Source: Atrina japonica
Taxonomy: Eukaryota > Mollusca > Bivalvia > Pterioida > Pinnidae
NCBI GenBank assembly: GCA_030159075.1
Contig: BROG01000977.1
Coordinates: 62,001 to 126,000 of the forward strand
Direction: 5' to 3'
Length of the DNA stretch: 64,000 bases
The stretch's first letter is position 1. Each line of letters starts with the position of its first letter. Of the stretch, positions 12,001-22,085 are shown piece by piece. The position numbers and the translations under genes were made by a program. The notes beneath the pieces were generated by a model. The model searched no databases and had not been told where the DNA came from. It saw only the letters and a list, made by a program, of their open reading frames with translations.

Positions 12001-13735
12001 TATTACATTCAATAATACGACATTCTGTATTTTGCAGCTCTTCCTCCAGACTACCACAGTAAGTGTTAATTAATGTTATTAACTTTAGTTATGTTCCTCA
12101 GCATCCATCATTTAATTAAACAACGGTATTACGAGTACCTGACAATATATAATTATCTCCTGCTTATGTATCTGCTTTACAAAATATGCCTTATTTGTGG
12201 CGATTGTAATTGAAGACATTAATGATCCGATCTAAATTATTTCTCTATATTGATCAAGATATAATTTGTATACTATATAAGTACAGACAATTAAATCGGA
12301 GTTATTAGATATCAGGAATATATTAACGATTATTACCGATAATCAAACAAAATCACCGGGATATTTCAGTATTAGACATGGAAATGAAACATTGCAGTTT
12401 CCATTAAATGGATATTCAATACCACAGTCTTTGTTATGTTGGAATGTTTTACGATGTTAATGAAATTATTTTGACGATGTGTCATTTACTATTTTCTTAC
12501 AAAATGAACATTCAACAGTCATCTTTTTAAATGCTTATTTACTGCAGAACCTATCATTGAAAATTGTCCGAGAGAAGGTGAGAGGGTAGTGGCGGAAGTT
12601 GTTAGCAATTCAAACGTGGGTTTCTTGATCTATAAATTCCGTGCTATCGACTGGGGAGGACAAGGATTGGATGTTAAGATACATCAGGAAAAGTTCCACG
12701 CCTGCAATTGCAGTTCTAAGATATTTCATAATAAGGCTACGACCCATCCGGATAAATTTGGCAAAACATCATCATGTTGTTTTACCGTTGAACTGCTTGG
12801 TAAGGACAAATAATGGGCATCGTTTCACAAAAGGTCGGTTCTTTTATTATTACTGACATTTGGAGCTCAACTGATGAAGTCTAATTGACAGAAACGATCT
12901 TCTTGAACGTTATAACTTTGGTATTATGTTTATGATATTTAACGAATATTCAACGGCAACATCTTCGATCTTTAGGCAAAGCAATTGGAATAGTTTTCCA
13001 TTCTCGATTTACGAGTCCATGTTAATTTTTTTTAATTATCCTCATGTTACGAATAACAAGTCTATTACGGAGGTTATTGTAATAATGTATTACATTTACG
13101 ATTTTCAACTGTAATTGTTCGATTGTGTTTTTGTTTAATTGTTTGTTTTATCGCTATTTTACACCGCACTCATTACGTTTGAGTAATTTTGCAACTGTCG
13201 CTTTGTAATGGTGGAAGAAACAACCCGGATTTATTGTACGCGGGGAGAATATAGCACAGTCCTTCCGCAATTAAACTGGAAAATTTCCTCGCAAAATTAG
13301 TTTATATTCCTGTGGGACTCATAACTCACCCTGATCAGAGGTGACAGACTTCATAGTTGAAGGCGCGGTGACACGTATGCTCCTTTGGTAGATAGCTACC
13401 GTAAATCGTTAGTCGCTTTTATAAAACCGTTTGGTTAGTTTTCCTAACTTTATAACCTTTTGTGAAACGCTGACGTAGTACAAAATGGAAAACAAGGAAA
13501 TGATATTATATACAATGATTATGCATTTGATAAGGAACACGTGTGCAACATTTAAAACAAGTTATTATTTATTTCTGGTCATTTATAGGCGATTTGGTCT
13601 CTTGATATCAATTTTGTAAAAATTATACCAGTCACAACCTAATTTTTTATGATTCCATTATTGATAAATATTTATTCATTATATGTGAATCATATTAATT
13701 TCGACTAATGAATAATTTGTCATATATATATATAC

Positions 13736-13810
<75 letters not shown>

Positions 13811-16800
13811 ATGAATTTCAGATAAAATTCCACCAACATTCCTATCATGTCCATCCCCTGTATTTGCACTTGATACTGAACCTATATATTGGAGGAAACC
13901 GGAAGCAATCGATAACGTTGGAATCCGTCATATGAGTCTCATTCCTGACGTAAAAAATGGATCTAGGCTCAATCCAGGATCATATATTTTCCAATACAAG
14001 GCTGAAGATTGGGGTGGAAATATTGCAGTATGCAAATTTTATTTGAATATTGTAGGAAGAGGTAAATGCTATATTTTTCTTTCATTTTCTCTTATAATGA
14101 CTCTGATTTAAAAATACCGGTTTATCTTCAGACATAAGCCACGCCCAATTATCATTTACACATCATTTCCAGAGTATTTCACGCCTTGTGTGAACGGCAT
14201 CCTGAATAATATTATAGTATTTAAGTTTCCCCTTTACTAACTATTAATTTGGTGAATACACGGTCAAATTCAAATGAAATAAGTGAGGAACAAATCCTCG
14301 TTGTGAATCCTATAGTAGCGAATGTAAACTCCCGTCAATGAAGTATGTTTCTGTCACGGACTTATGTTACTTATAAGTTTATATTAAGATGGACTTCCGC
14401 GAGAACAAACTATGGTACTGTAACTGCAATATTGTCAATCAATATTTTCCGGGAGATCTATTCTTAGATATTTCTTTTTACTCATCTCAAATCTTGAGAA
14501 TTTTCTCAACTGGGGTAAAGTTGTGGACCATAAAGAAATTCTCAGACAAATTCCTTTCTCAAGTGATAAATACTTAAGTACAGTCTGTAGTTGACTTAAG
14601 TAATTCTTAACAGCGAAAATGGCCGCCCCTATCTTAGCCTCGGGATAAATAGACGTTGGCTTGTTTTGGCCATACGACGTTTCTTTGCATTAATAGGGAC
14701 AGTGTAAACTTAGTGCGATACATGTTACGAGTCATCTATCTTATCAAAAGTAGTTAGACTAATGTACTTGTATCTTGAATGTCGTTTATTTTATACATCA
14801 TACATATAACATGTATAAGTTACTGACTTTGGGCATGTATTGTCATTTTACAAGTCGTTTTTAATCTTTTTAAAAGGCATATCTTTTCCCTTCCCTTTTT
14901 ATGCCACACTCCGTGCTGCCTATTTGATTTTTAACGAGTTTTATACCTCTTGATTGGTTATTAGATATTTAATCATAGATTATGGTTACATAAATGTTCA
15001 AACATGGAAGTGAATTGGGACATAAATTGGGACATATGTCGTCGATTATTTTACACTGATCCGTAACAGTTGAGAAAATCCTTAAGTCGTTTTATGGTCC
15101 GCGACTTTCATGTTTTACACAGATGAGTAAAAGTTTACTTTTGAGAACAAGTTTGTCTCAGAAGCTTCCTATTTTATGGTCTCGGGCCCACATGTAGTTT
15201 ATATTTTGATCATAGTTACCAAGAAATTTTCAGGCCAACCTGTCCACTGAATAAGGTTTATGTTATGAAGTAAGTGACCAATATAAACTATTAACTTCCG
15301 TCTTGATCACATAAATAACTGCAGAGTCATATATGTGGTAAATAAATGTGACGACACTGCAGAATCACGAGTGGTCATTTTGATGATATAAATACAAGAA
15401 TGGCACGTGATCTCGTTTTCACAATTTAGATCTGAAATATATTTCCTTTTAATTTTTTATGACAAGAATTCATTAGACGTGAATTTATTCCTTGAAATAT
15501 TGATTATTTCTGATTTTATTCTGTTTGCTTGGAAGCTCTTTAACTTTGTTTTGGATGATTGTGAATTCCTGTTGGTGTAGAATGTATAAAGCTGTTTTCA
15601 CCTTTTTGACTATTTTACTCTATGTACAGTGACCAGTTCACGTGACAGGCGGCTTAAAATAGCTTTTTGTGTATCATTACATGTGACTTAGCCACCGAAC
15701 TATGAATAGAACAATCTTATAGGTATGATAAATAATAAAAATACTTTTGACATAAAATCCTCGCATGTGTTGAGAATTATTTAAATTCTAACGAGGACGC
15801 TGAAAGTCAATTCAGGCAAGTATGAACTTAACGTTTCTTAATTTAACAGAAATATGTGAAAAGATTATAAATTATTTTATGATTTGAAATATCATCTGTA
15901 AAACAAATCGAAATTTTATAGTGTATTTGTAATCGCAGTTTAAGCGAAATGTCAAAATCATAAATTTAATATTATAATATTCATTAATATTTTGATATTC
16001 ATTTTAATTTTTACAAATACCTAAATGAAATGTTGAGTTACCTAATCGATAGCGTTTGTTGTGTACAAGTTGTGACGAGGATTTGTTCTTCACTTATTTC
16101 ATTTGAATTTGACTGTGGACTCACGTCGGGTGTGACCGGTCAACAGGGGACAATTATCCCCCCCCCCATGGCACCTGATCCCATATCTGGATTTCCAGAG
16201 GGCTGTGTTTATCCAATACTCACCAGATTTGTATCTATATCCTGGACATCCTGAAGATTTATACTTTGGTATCTGAGATTTTTATACACAAACACATTGC
16301 ATGCATAAATTCATATAATATTTATTTCAAGCATCAGAAATTTGTATTGCATATCATCATTTGATAAAAGGTGATTATGCTTCACATAAATTAATAAAGT
16401 GATTGTTTCCCTTTTGAAGTAAAAATTATTATTTCTGCTGCAGAGGAATTCAGATTCCTGTTACCACCTTGGAACTATATTTTTAACGCAGAATAAAGCA
16501 CCAAATGAAATCTAAGACGGAAACCACTTGATTGACAAGTTATAAAAAATTAGGGAAAATACCTTTTTTATTACAACCCTTGTTATACCACCAAAGGGAA
16601 AGTAACGGGTTATGTGGGTAAATTTAGAGGCCTACGCAAGAGGTGTTTGTATAGACGAACATATACACCGGCGCTTTACCAATAAAAACATTGATTATAG
16701 TGACGGTTTTCCTCATCGATACTACTTATAAAACGAATTTCATTAATTTTGTACGTAGAAGTCACTTACATTAGTATCATCCTTAATCTTGTTTTCAGAT

Positions 16801-18573
16801 AAAATGTTAAGTTATAATAATATTTTACAGATACTGACGAAAATAATTGGCCAGAAGGATTGCAAAAAAGAATGACGAAAGTAGATACTTCAGTTATCGT
16901 TGGTGAGTTGTTAATACATCAGTTTCCATATAGTGCATCTCTGGAATATGTTAGTTATGATCGCCATTTTGCATCATATATCGAAAACCGCGTTTGATGT
17001 CAACGTTCTGAAAATTTTACGGTCGGTATAATAGTCTTGTTTGCGATTACTCTGTTTCACTGGGTGAAATGTTAAGTTGCCTTTTCGTTGGCGGTTGTTG
17101 AGACGTCTGTACCAATTGTGACTAGGATTCGTTCCTCACGTATTTCATTTGGACTTGACAGTGGACTCACGGGGGTGTGACCGGTCTACAGGGGATACTT
17201 ACTCCTCCTTGGCACCTGATACCACCTCTTGGTTTCCAGAGGTCCGTGTTTGTCCATTTTTGCCGGATTTGTATCTGTGTCCTGGACATCCTAAAGATTT
17301 ACACTTTGGTATCTGAGATGTTTTATATAATACTACCACGGCCTATTGAATTTGCCTGAATAGATTATTAATGTTGTCGTTCATGTATTCATATTTTTTG
17401 CTTTTATACACGAAAGTCATGTTCCAGGGAGTCCTATTCATAAATAATCTTTTCTGTGAGCACCGAAATATCAGATCTAATTTTAAACTCTTAGAATAGT
17501 ATGGTAATGAGGAGAAAATGAAAACGAAGCTGTCCCAGAACCAAAACAAACTGTTTATGATAAATAATCGAGATGCAGTATGTAACACGTCTACATAAAT
17601 CTTACATAAGGCTATGGAGCTTCGATTAAGCATTTTTGAACAGGACATACATGCGTTACGATGAAAATAAGTACACGTTTATATAAATTGTAATCTACTA
17701 TCCACGAAATTGATGACCATGTGAAAGTAACAATCACATCTACGCACCAGTGATCGAGCACGATGGTTGCCAATTTTTCGTCTGATTCCAATTTTAGCTC
17801 AGATATAAAAGCTCTCCATTGGCTGTGTTACTTCCTAAGGGTCATCATTAATGTTCCTTTGTATATTGCTGTTTCCTGTGTTTTCTTCCTCTGTCACTCA
17901 AGACTTTTATCCGAAAAAGCTTGGGTGTTTTGATTTGCTCGCCATATTGAGGATCACCGGCGCATAAACATATCTAATAATCATATTTCGCGAAACGAAA
18001 GAAATTTCAGCTTTTCAATGGTATACCGTTAAAACGCCATTAGTGCGACGATTCTTTTGAAATGTTTCTTTTACCTCTCTTGGGAATGTATTTCTGAAGA
18101 AAATGTCAAATATTACTATATTTCCCGGAATGTGACTTTAAAAGGTTAGATTGGTGGACAGGAAAAACCCTGGGTATGATTACGACATTTTGAAAGTAGA
18201 TAAATGTATATTTGAAAAGGTGGGTGTTTGTTTCACAATCAAAATATATCTTTTACAATGATAAATATTTGTAATTCATTTGCATTAATAATTGTGTTTG
18301 AATGTATTTCTAGGGGGTTGTGTGGTCGGTATTTTAGCTATTCTCCTGATGGTACTCATTGTTGTGATATTTCGGGTGTGTAGAACAAGAGCAAAGAGGT
18401 TACGTGGTATCCGAGAACATGCCGCAAGACAAAGGAACCAAAACGAAGATCCTGTTTTCACCGTTTTCAGCTCGGATCCTCCACCGTATGAAGTGGCGGT
18501 TAAAGACAAACTTCCGGAATATACCGCCCGTGACGATCCCCCGAAATATGAGCAATATGACTCTTCTGCATAA
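6144..18573 (+). CDS. EGF/WAP-like/HYR type I membrane receptor (5' partial)
   Basis: Joined exons: 6144-6242, 8009-8119, 9345-9449, 10787-11146, 12038-12058, 12548-12799, 13822-14061, 16831-16902, 18314-18573. All are in one frame, every junction is phase 1, and about 506 residues are covered. Approximate domain order: EGF-like modules 1-105; cysteine-rich region with WAP-like spacing 106-225; seven-residue linker 226-232; two HYR-like modules 233-396; short stalk 397-420; one hydrophobic transmembrane helix near 421-443; cytoplasmic tail of about 60 residues with PPPY, LPEY and PPKY. These show a cell-surface adhesion or recognition protein whose tail could bind WW domains such as those of NEDD4-type ubiquitin ligases (family knowledge). 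Ligand and pathway are unknown. The signal peptide and any N-terminal EMI or EGF exons were not found. A second, shorter EMI-EGF-TM receptor gene lies at 54.3-61.5 kb. Confidence 0.8.
6657..6975. repeat. Intronic minisatellite of about 25 bp
   Basis: About 12-13 degenerate tandem copies of a unit like GTTTTACTAAAGAAAAAACC with TAG or TGG variants, in the first visible intron of receptor 1. Confidence 0.8.
7282..7677. mobile_element. MITE with GGGCC ends, intronic
   Basis: About 396 bp with inverted ends of about 40 bp. The left end starts GGGCCAGAAGCCCAAAT, and the reverse complement of the right end starts GGGCCCGAAGTCACCAAAT. Both continue into ACTCA(A/G)TACT(C/A)A(A/T)GCTCAACT. The interior is AT-rich and non-coding. 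The terminal GGGCC and HEAT-like spacing link it loosely to the GGGCCC-ended elements at 14.4, 33.3 and 33.5 kb. Confidence 0.65.
8009..8119 (+). CDS. Receptor 1: EGF-like exon
   Basis: A 111-nt phase 1-1 exon (acceptor TATTTTAG, donor GTATGT). It has six cysteines in EGF order with CQNGGLC, CVC and FTGQAC. The one-exon, one-module layout is normal for EGF proteins. Confidence 0.85.
8399..9062. repeat. (CTA)n trinucleotide microsatellite
   Basis: About 660 bp of imperfect CTA/ACT repeats with CCA and GCT interruptions, lying in an intron of receptor 1. It opens frames of poly-Ser, poly-Val and poly-Thr type on both strands. These are artefacts of the repeat. Confidence 0.95.
9345..9449 (+). 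CDS. Receptor 1: EGF-like exon
   Basis: A 105-nt phase 1-1 exon (acceptor CCTTTGTAG, donor GTATGT). It has six cysteines with CENGGLC, CLC and YTGSRC, a textbook EGF module. Confidence 0.88.
9545..10175 (+). mobile_element. SINE split by a MITE
   Basis: The head near 9545-9612 is tRNA-like and includes GGTTTCGGTTCCCGG. The tail near 10045-10175 has GTAAAAGAACC and GACGTCTCCATATAAGTAA followed by ATTCTTG. The same order of head, GTAAAAGAACC and tail is continuous in the SINE at 60103-60350. Here it is interrupted by the MITE at 9702-10025. Confidence 0.6.
9702..10025. mobile_element. TTAA-flanked MITE, copy 2, nested
   Basis: Same family as 1437-1793: ends AGGGGCACTAG and CTAGTGCCCCT, with TTAA at 9698-9701 and a decayed TTAT at 10026-10029. 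The interior shares TACTACTTAGATTG and CAAAATATATGGGAATATAA. It sits inside an older SINE. Confidence 0.8.
10787..11146 (+). CDS. Receptor 1: cysteine-rich WAP-like exon
   Basis: A 360-nt phase 1-1 exon (acceptor TTTTGCAG, donor GTGAGT) encoding about 120 residues. It contains C-x2-C, then SCASYC, DDC and YCC: the C-x3-C-x5-C-x5-CC spacing of a WAP (four-disulfide core) module, followed by LCRC and a second cysteine pair. It ends in an acidic DEDEDEQ linker. WAP assignment is inference from spacing. It could be an unnamed mollusc-specific module. Confidence 0.8.
11385..11924 (-). pseudogene. Degenerate Penelope-like element fragment
   Basis: 11709-11880 (minus) encodes [19 protein letters not shown], aligning with YGVYISQMIRYARACTTYE of the longer copy at 54735-55615. 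11385-11475 matches that copy's 3' non-coding region (GGGATTAGGTGTCATGGCAG, and CACATCCACCGTTAGCC). It is a heavily mutated relic inside an intron of receptor 1. Confidence 0.65.
12038..12058 (+). CDS. Receptor 1: 21-nt micro-exon
   Basis: CT-CTT-CCT-CCA-GAC-TAC-CAC-A lies between acceptor TTTTGCAG and donor GTAAGTG, phase 1-1, giving a Leu-Pro-Pro-Asp-Tyr-His linker between the WAP-like and first HYR exons. The good splice sites and matching phase support it. Because it is phase-neutral, it could be skipped in some transcripts. Confidence 0.6.
12548..12799 (+). CDS. Receptor 1: HYR-like module 1
   Basis: A 252-nt phase 1-1 exon (acceptor TTACTGCAG, donor GTAAGG). It starts PIIENCP and ends CCFTVELL, with a [12 protein letters not shown] segment. 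That is the P-x-I-x-x-C-P, A-x-D-x-x-G and C-x-F-x-V frame of hyalin (HYR) repeats, an immunoglobulin-like adhesion fold. It has an extra HACNCSS insert. Confidence 0.75.
12861..12930 (+). ncRNA. Hammerhead-like ribozyme repeat, copy 1
   Basis: The core boxes appear in order: stem I left GGAGCTCAA, CTGATGA (12871-12877), small hairpin GTC-TAATT-GAC, GAAAC (12891-12895), short loop, TTC, and stem I right TTGAAC. Consensus from the other copies is GTC then TTGAGC. It is followed by the family tail TATAACTTTGGTATTATG. The layout fits a type I hammerhead with a two-pair stem III. The TTC triplet and an A-A pair at the base of stem II may weaken or abolish cleavage. Confidence 0.5.
13125..13430 (-). 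mobile_element. tRNA-derived SINE, minus strand
   Basis: Reverse complement of the SINE family at 2290-2570. On the minus strand it has CTATGAAGTCTGTCACCTCTG, a B-box-like GAGTTATGAGTCCC, TGCGGAAGGACTGTG and a tail with AAAATAGCGATAAAACAA. Confidence 0.55.
13727..13807. repeat. (TA)n microsatellite
   Basis: About 80 bp of TA dinucleotides ending 14 bp before the acceptor of the second HYR exon. Confidence 0.95.
13822..14061 (+). CDS. Receptor 1: HYR module 2
   Basis: A 240-nt phase 1-1 exon (acceptor GAATTTCAG, donor GTAAAT). It reads [12 protein letters not shown], then [26 protein letters not shown] and CKFYLNIV. This is a clear HYR domain: C-P near the start, A-x-D-N, the Y-x-A-x-D-x-x-G-N strand and C-x-F-x-x-x-V at the end. 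Confidence 0.88.
14255..14320 (-). mobile_element. Penelope-like 3' fragment
   Basis: Contains TTCAAATGAAATAAGTGAGG and AACAAATCCTCG, the reverse complement of a segment shared by the plus-strand copies at 16.0 and 17.0 kb. Confidence 0.55.
14459..15188. mobile_element. GGGCCC-ended DNA element, copy 1
   Basis: About 730 bp, homologous along its length to 33484-34256. Shared blocks include ACTTAAGTACAGTCTGTAG, GACTTAAGTAATTCTTAA, TTTTATACCTCTTG and the right end TATGGTCTCGGGCCC. The left end is decayed. It is non-coding and lies in the intron before the stalk exon. Confidence 0.65.
16025..16290 (+). mobile_element. 5'-truncated Penelope-like copy
   Basis: Matches the 3' end of the element at 54735-55615: TGTGACGAGGAT, GTGTGACCGGTCAACAGGGG, GCACCTGATCCC, and the end CCTGAAGATTTATACTTTGG. 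Only the last few codons and the 3' non-coding part remain. Confidence 0.7.
16831..16902 (+). CDS. Receptor 1: stalk exon
   Basis: A 72-nt phase 1-1 exon (acceptor ATTTTACAG, donor GTGAGT) encoding [20 protein letters not shown] and a short hydrophobic end. It is hydrophilic juxtamembrane sequence that joins in frame to the transmembrane exon. Confidence 0.7.
16975..17325 (+). mobile_element. 5'-truncated Penelope-like copy
   Basis: Runs from AAAACCGCGTTTGATGTCAA to TACACTTTGGTATCTGAGAT. It includes the sequence coding the C-terminal residues of the reverse transcriptase (GTTAAGTTGCCTTTTCGTTG) and the 3' non-coding part. It is less decayed than the copy at 16.0 kb. Confidence 0.72.
18314..18573 (+). 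CDS. Receptor 1: transmembrane and PPxY tail exon
   Basis: Final exon (acceptor GTATTTCTAG), ending in TAA. It opens with [20 protein letters not shown], a 20-residue hydrophobic helix followed by Arg/Lys stop-transfer residues (RVCRTRAKR). The tail carries PPPY (18478-18489), LPEY and PPKY (18538-18549). PPxY motifs bind WW domains and often recruit NEDD4-family ligases for endocytosis (family knowledge). Confidence 0.88.
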
Positions 18574-19075
18574 ATACTATAAAAGCAAGTTTGGATTATA
18601 TGATCTGCATTGAGAAAAATCTGTATAGTAGTTGTGTTTTCTAAAATTTGCTTAATGTTTTATATCACACATTTGAAATATGTATCGTTCATGTTTAATT
18701 GTTCAAGTCAATTGTACGTACATAATTATTTTATGAATCTTTTGTCACTTATAAAATCTTTTGTCATTTATGCCAGACTAAATTAGTCTGATGATGTAAT
18801 CTATTTTTGAAATATAAATGTGAGATATGTCCGTACTGGATCTGCAGGTCAATCTTATTAGTTTGATTATTACATTCGTTTTGTAATAAGAATTGGGTTA
18901 CAATTTGTGTAATACAAAATTACAAATGTGTTTAATGAACTCAATTTTTCATCTTTGTACACATACGTATTTATATATTTTTATACTATAGACCCGCCTC
19001 ATCCCATCAAAATTAGCATCTTCTAGTATACACCCATAGTAACAAATATAACAACGACCACCACCCAAAGTAAAC
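18574..19075 (+). other. Receptor 1 3' flank / probable 3' UTR
   Basis: AT-rich sequence after the stop codon. No canonical AATAAA lies within 500 bp. A variant AATATAAA-like string near 18810 is the closest candidate. Confidence 0.4.
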
Positions 19076-19079
19076 CATG

Positions 19080-19365
19080 TCACACAAACAGTTTTTGCCA
19101 CGATCACCTAACCTAATAACCTTTGCTGTGACCTTAATCCAAATATTATTCGCCACGATCACCTAAACCTAATAACTTTCGCCATGACTACCTGAACATA
19201 ATAACATATGCCGCGACCACCAAAATCTAAAAAAAACCTTCGCCACGACTCTAAACCTGTTATCATTCGCCACGACCCTAAATCATATATCCTTCGCCTA
19301 GACCACCTAAACCTAATATTACCTTCGCCACGACCACCTAAACCTAATATCATTCGCCACGACCA
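19080..19365. repeat. Degenerate minisatellite of 30-34 bp
   Basis: About nine copies built around CGCCACGACCACCTAAACCT plus AATATCATT or AATAACCTT variants. No coding support. Confidence 0.7.
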
Positions 19366-19679
19366 GTCGGGAATTTGCCACATGTTGGAATATTTATTTG
19401 TCACCTGGATCAAGTAAACGAGAGTTATTACTGAAAATAATGAAGTTTTTATTTTTACAAATGCAGTCATGTTCAATATATATTTTTTCAATTATTGATG
19501 TATACATTTTTCATAATAAACAGAAATATGTACAGCATTATTTACTTTCTTCATTTATATTTCGCCTAAACAACAACGTTTTGAATAATAACAACATTCG
19601 CCTGCTAAAATGTTCACACCCAAAATAGAAAGCCCTAATATACAAATGTATTTTACTAACTTTGTGAAATCACTTAAAA

Positions 19680-19761
<82 letters not shown>
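19680..19761. repeat. (AT)n microsatellite
   Basis: About 82 bp of uninterrupted AT dinucleotides. Confidence 0.95.
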
Positions 19762-19764
<3 letters not shown>

Positions 19765-19765
<1 letters not shown>

Positions 19766-20649
19766 AATATTCTATTACTATAGAAGTTTGAAACTGTAAT
19801 ATCAGGACCATTAGACATGATCAGTACTCTTTTGCATGTGTACACTTCTATATAAAGTAACATGACCCGGTAAGGTCAAATGACGCAGTGACCCCTGTCA
19901 CTATAGAGTCAAGCATGTTGAATCCGGCTGCATATGTGCCTGAAAAATTGTAATGATGCTCGATTTATTCCACAGAAGTCGAAACATGATGACGATCGTC
20001 TCCTTCAGCAATATGCAACTCCTTTCCTATCTCAGCGTTGACAGTCTCTAGCAAGGTGGACGCTATCTTGTAGACAAATATTTGTCAAATTCAACATTAA
20101 TGACAGCTCCCTTATAACATGCTACTTACACTACCAAAAATTCTGCTTCACTGCCGTGAATGCCAGTTATCTCTCTTTAATCACAAATGCTGTAATGGGC
20201 GAAATGCATGTCTCATACTTAGATTAGCTTTTACAAACTATAAATTACGACACACTCTCGTGAAAATAGACTAGTTATCACAACAGTTCAAAAATTAAAT
20301 ATTTTCATGAATTAAATATTTCATTTAAATAATTGGTAGTATTTGATTCTCTAGTTGCTATGGTTTTCTGTATTTGAAGCTATAGATATCTGGTATTTCA
20401 ACTGAGTGGTCTGGAGTCCATGCCACTACCGTCCCAAATTTTGGTCAAAATAGATTTGGCCGCGTTTTCGACATAAAATGTCATAGTTCTGCATCAAATC
20501 GTGTTTAAGCTATAATAATAATATCAACAGAATTATATTTTAGTCATTTAAAGAACGAAATCATTTTCATTCTCACAATGAATTTGATACATTTGAAACT
20601 TTATTTAACAATGAAATTAGGTAAAATTGGATTATAATTTTGCTTTAGA

Positions 20650-20650
<1 letters not shown>
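19765..20650. other. Intergenic, nothing recognised
   Basis: Between the receptor 1 gene and the first secreted-peptide gene. No supported exon or repeat family was seen. Confidence 0.4.

Positions 20651-20651
<1 letters not shown>

Positions 20652-20688
<37 letters not shown>
20652..20688. repeat. (TG)n microsatellite
   Basis: Short run of TG dinucleotides with a TCTATGTGTG interruption after it. Confidence 0.9.
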
Positions 20689-20689
20689 T

Positions 20690-21640
20690 ATGTGTGTGAA
20701 TGTGCTGTAAATTTATTTCGAGGTTGAATTTATACCACGTAAAAGTAGACAAGGGGGACAACTCTAAATTATTCTTTCTCATTTTATCTCATGTATAGTT
20801 ATAGGTATTAAAGTTAGAGAAATAATTTTTATAAATGTTAAATGTTTAACTGTAAACAAATGCAAATGGATTTCATTTCGGGCTCTTATTTACATGGACT
20901 ATATCACACATTGTTACTCTGAGAAAGACCCACAAGTTACATATAATATGATTTTATATCAACTGATTTTGAAATGCATGGCAGCGCTTAGTAATGCCAA
21001 TATCATTTGTCTAGATACAAGATTAGGATTCAAAGTAGTTTGAATATATCTCACAACATACTGATAATGGAAAAAGACCAGCACAGTCTTCAACGGAAGT
21101 TAATATAATTTATAATTAAAGTTAACAAAACTACCTTCCCTACTTTCAGAACCATATAAATTAGAAACAGAAGGATAAGGCGCTACCTTGATTGTAAAAA
21201 TCTTGTAGCTTACGAGACTAATAAATTATAAACATTACTTTTATAGTAATATTAAATATTTGTGTCAACTCAAGGTAGGGATTGCTGACGAAGGTAGACC
21301 GATTGATGTTTCGGATTCGATTTTATGTACAGGGTCCTACCTAAGACTTTAAAGTAATGATTGCTTCTTCGCCAGGCGGTTAACATAAGAAGTGAAAGTC
21401 ATTGATCTTTTTGGCGAGACTTAAACCTGAAGCCCGTGTCACGGCAGGCAACCGTCATTGTTATTACCGTCCGTTTATAGCAAAGGTCAAAATTTGGCAT
21501 ATTTCACATATAGCTGCTTACATCTGAATATTAGTAAACATTGTTGGGCGGATGTAACCCACCAATACAACAGTATTAAGCTCGAAATATTCCTCTTTCA
21601 AACTATCTTTCTTTTTGCTCCTTTGTCTGGCTGTCTGTCT
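20690..21640. other. Intergenic, nothing recognised
   Basis: AT-rich DNA upstream of the 39-bp minisatellite. No exon, RNA gene or repeat could be supported. Confidence 0.4.
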
Positions 21641-21649
21641 TGTCTGTTT

Positions 21650-22085
21650 TCTGTCTATGTTTGTATCTTTATATCGATATGTCTGTTTTCTCTGTCTATG
21701 TGTATTTTTATATCGATATGTCTGTTTTCTCTGTCTATGTGTATTTTTATATCGATATGTCTGTTTTCTCTGTCTGTGTGTATTTTTATATCGATATGTC
21801 TGTTTTCTCTGTCTATGTGTATTTTTATATCGATATGTCTGTTTTCTCTGTCTGTGTGTATTTTTATATCGAAATGTCTGTTTTCTCTGTCTATGTGTAT
21901 TTTTATATCGATATGTCTGTTTTCTCTGTCTATGTGTGTATCTTTAAATCAATATGTCTGTTTTCTCTGTCTATGTGTATTTTTATATCGATATGTCTGT
22001 TTTCTCTGTCTGTGTGTATTTTTATATCGAAATGTCTGTTTTCTCTGTCTATGTGTGTATCTTTATATCGATATGTCTGTTTCTG
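21650..22085. repeat. 39-bp minisatellite upstream of peptide gene
   Basis: About 11 tandem copies of a 39-bp unit (TGTCTGTTTTCTCTGTCTAT, then GTGTATTTTTATATCGATA). Point variants include GTCTGTGTG, TCGAAATG and CTTTAAATCAAT. Because 39 is a multiple of three and the unit lacks stops on this strand, all three plus frames are open, so open frames here are not evidence of coding. The array ends about 200 bp before the start codon of the next gene. Confidence 0.92.

Noticed and set aside
17343..17648. 101-aa minus-strand frame
   Set aside because: Lies in an intron of receptor 1 beside a Penelope-like copy, with no recognisable motif.
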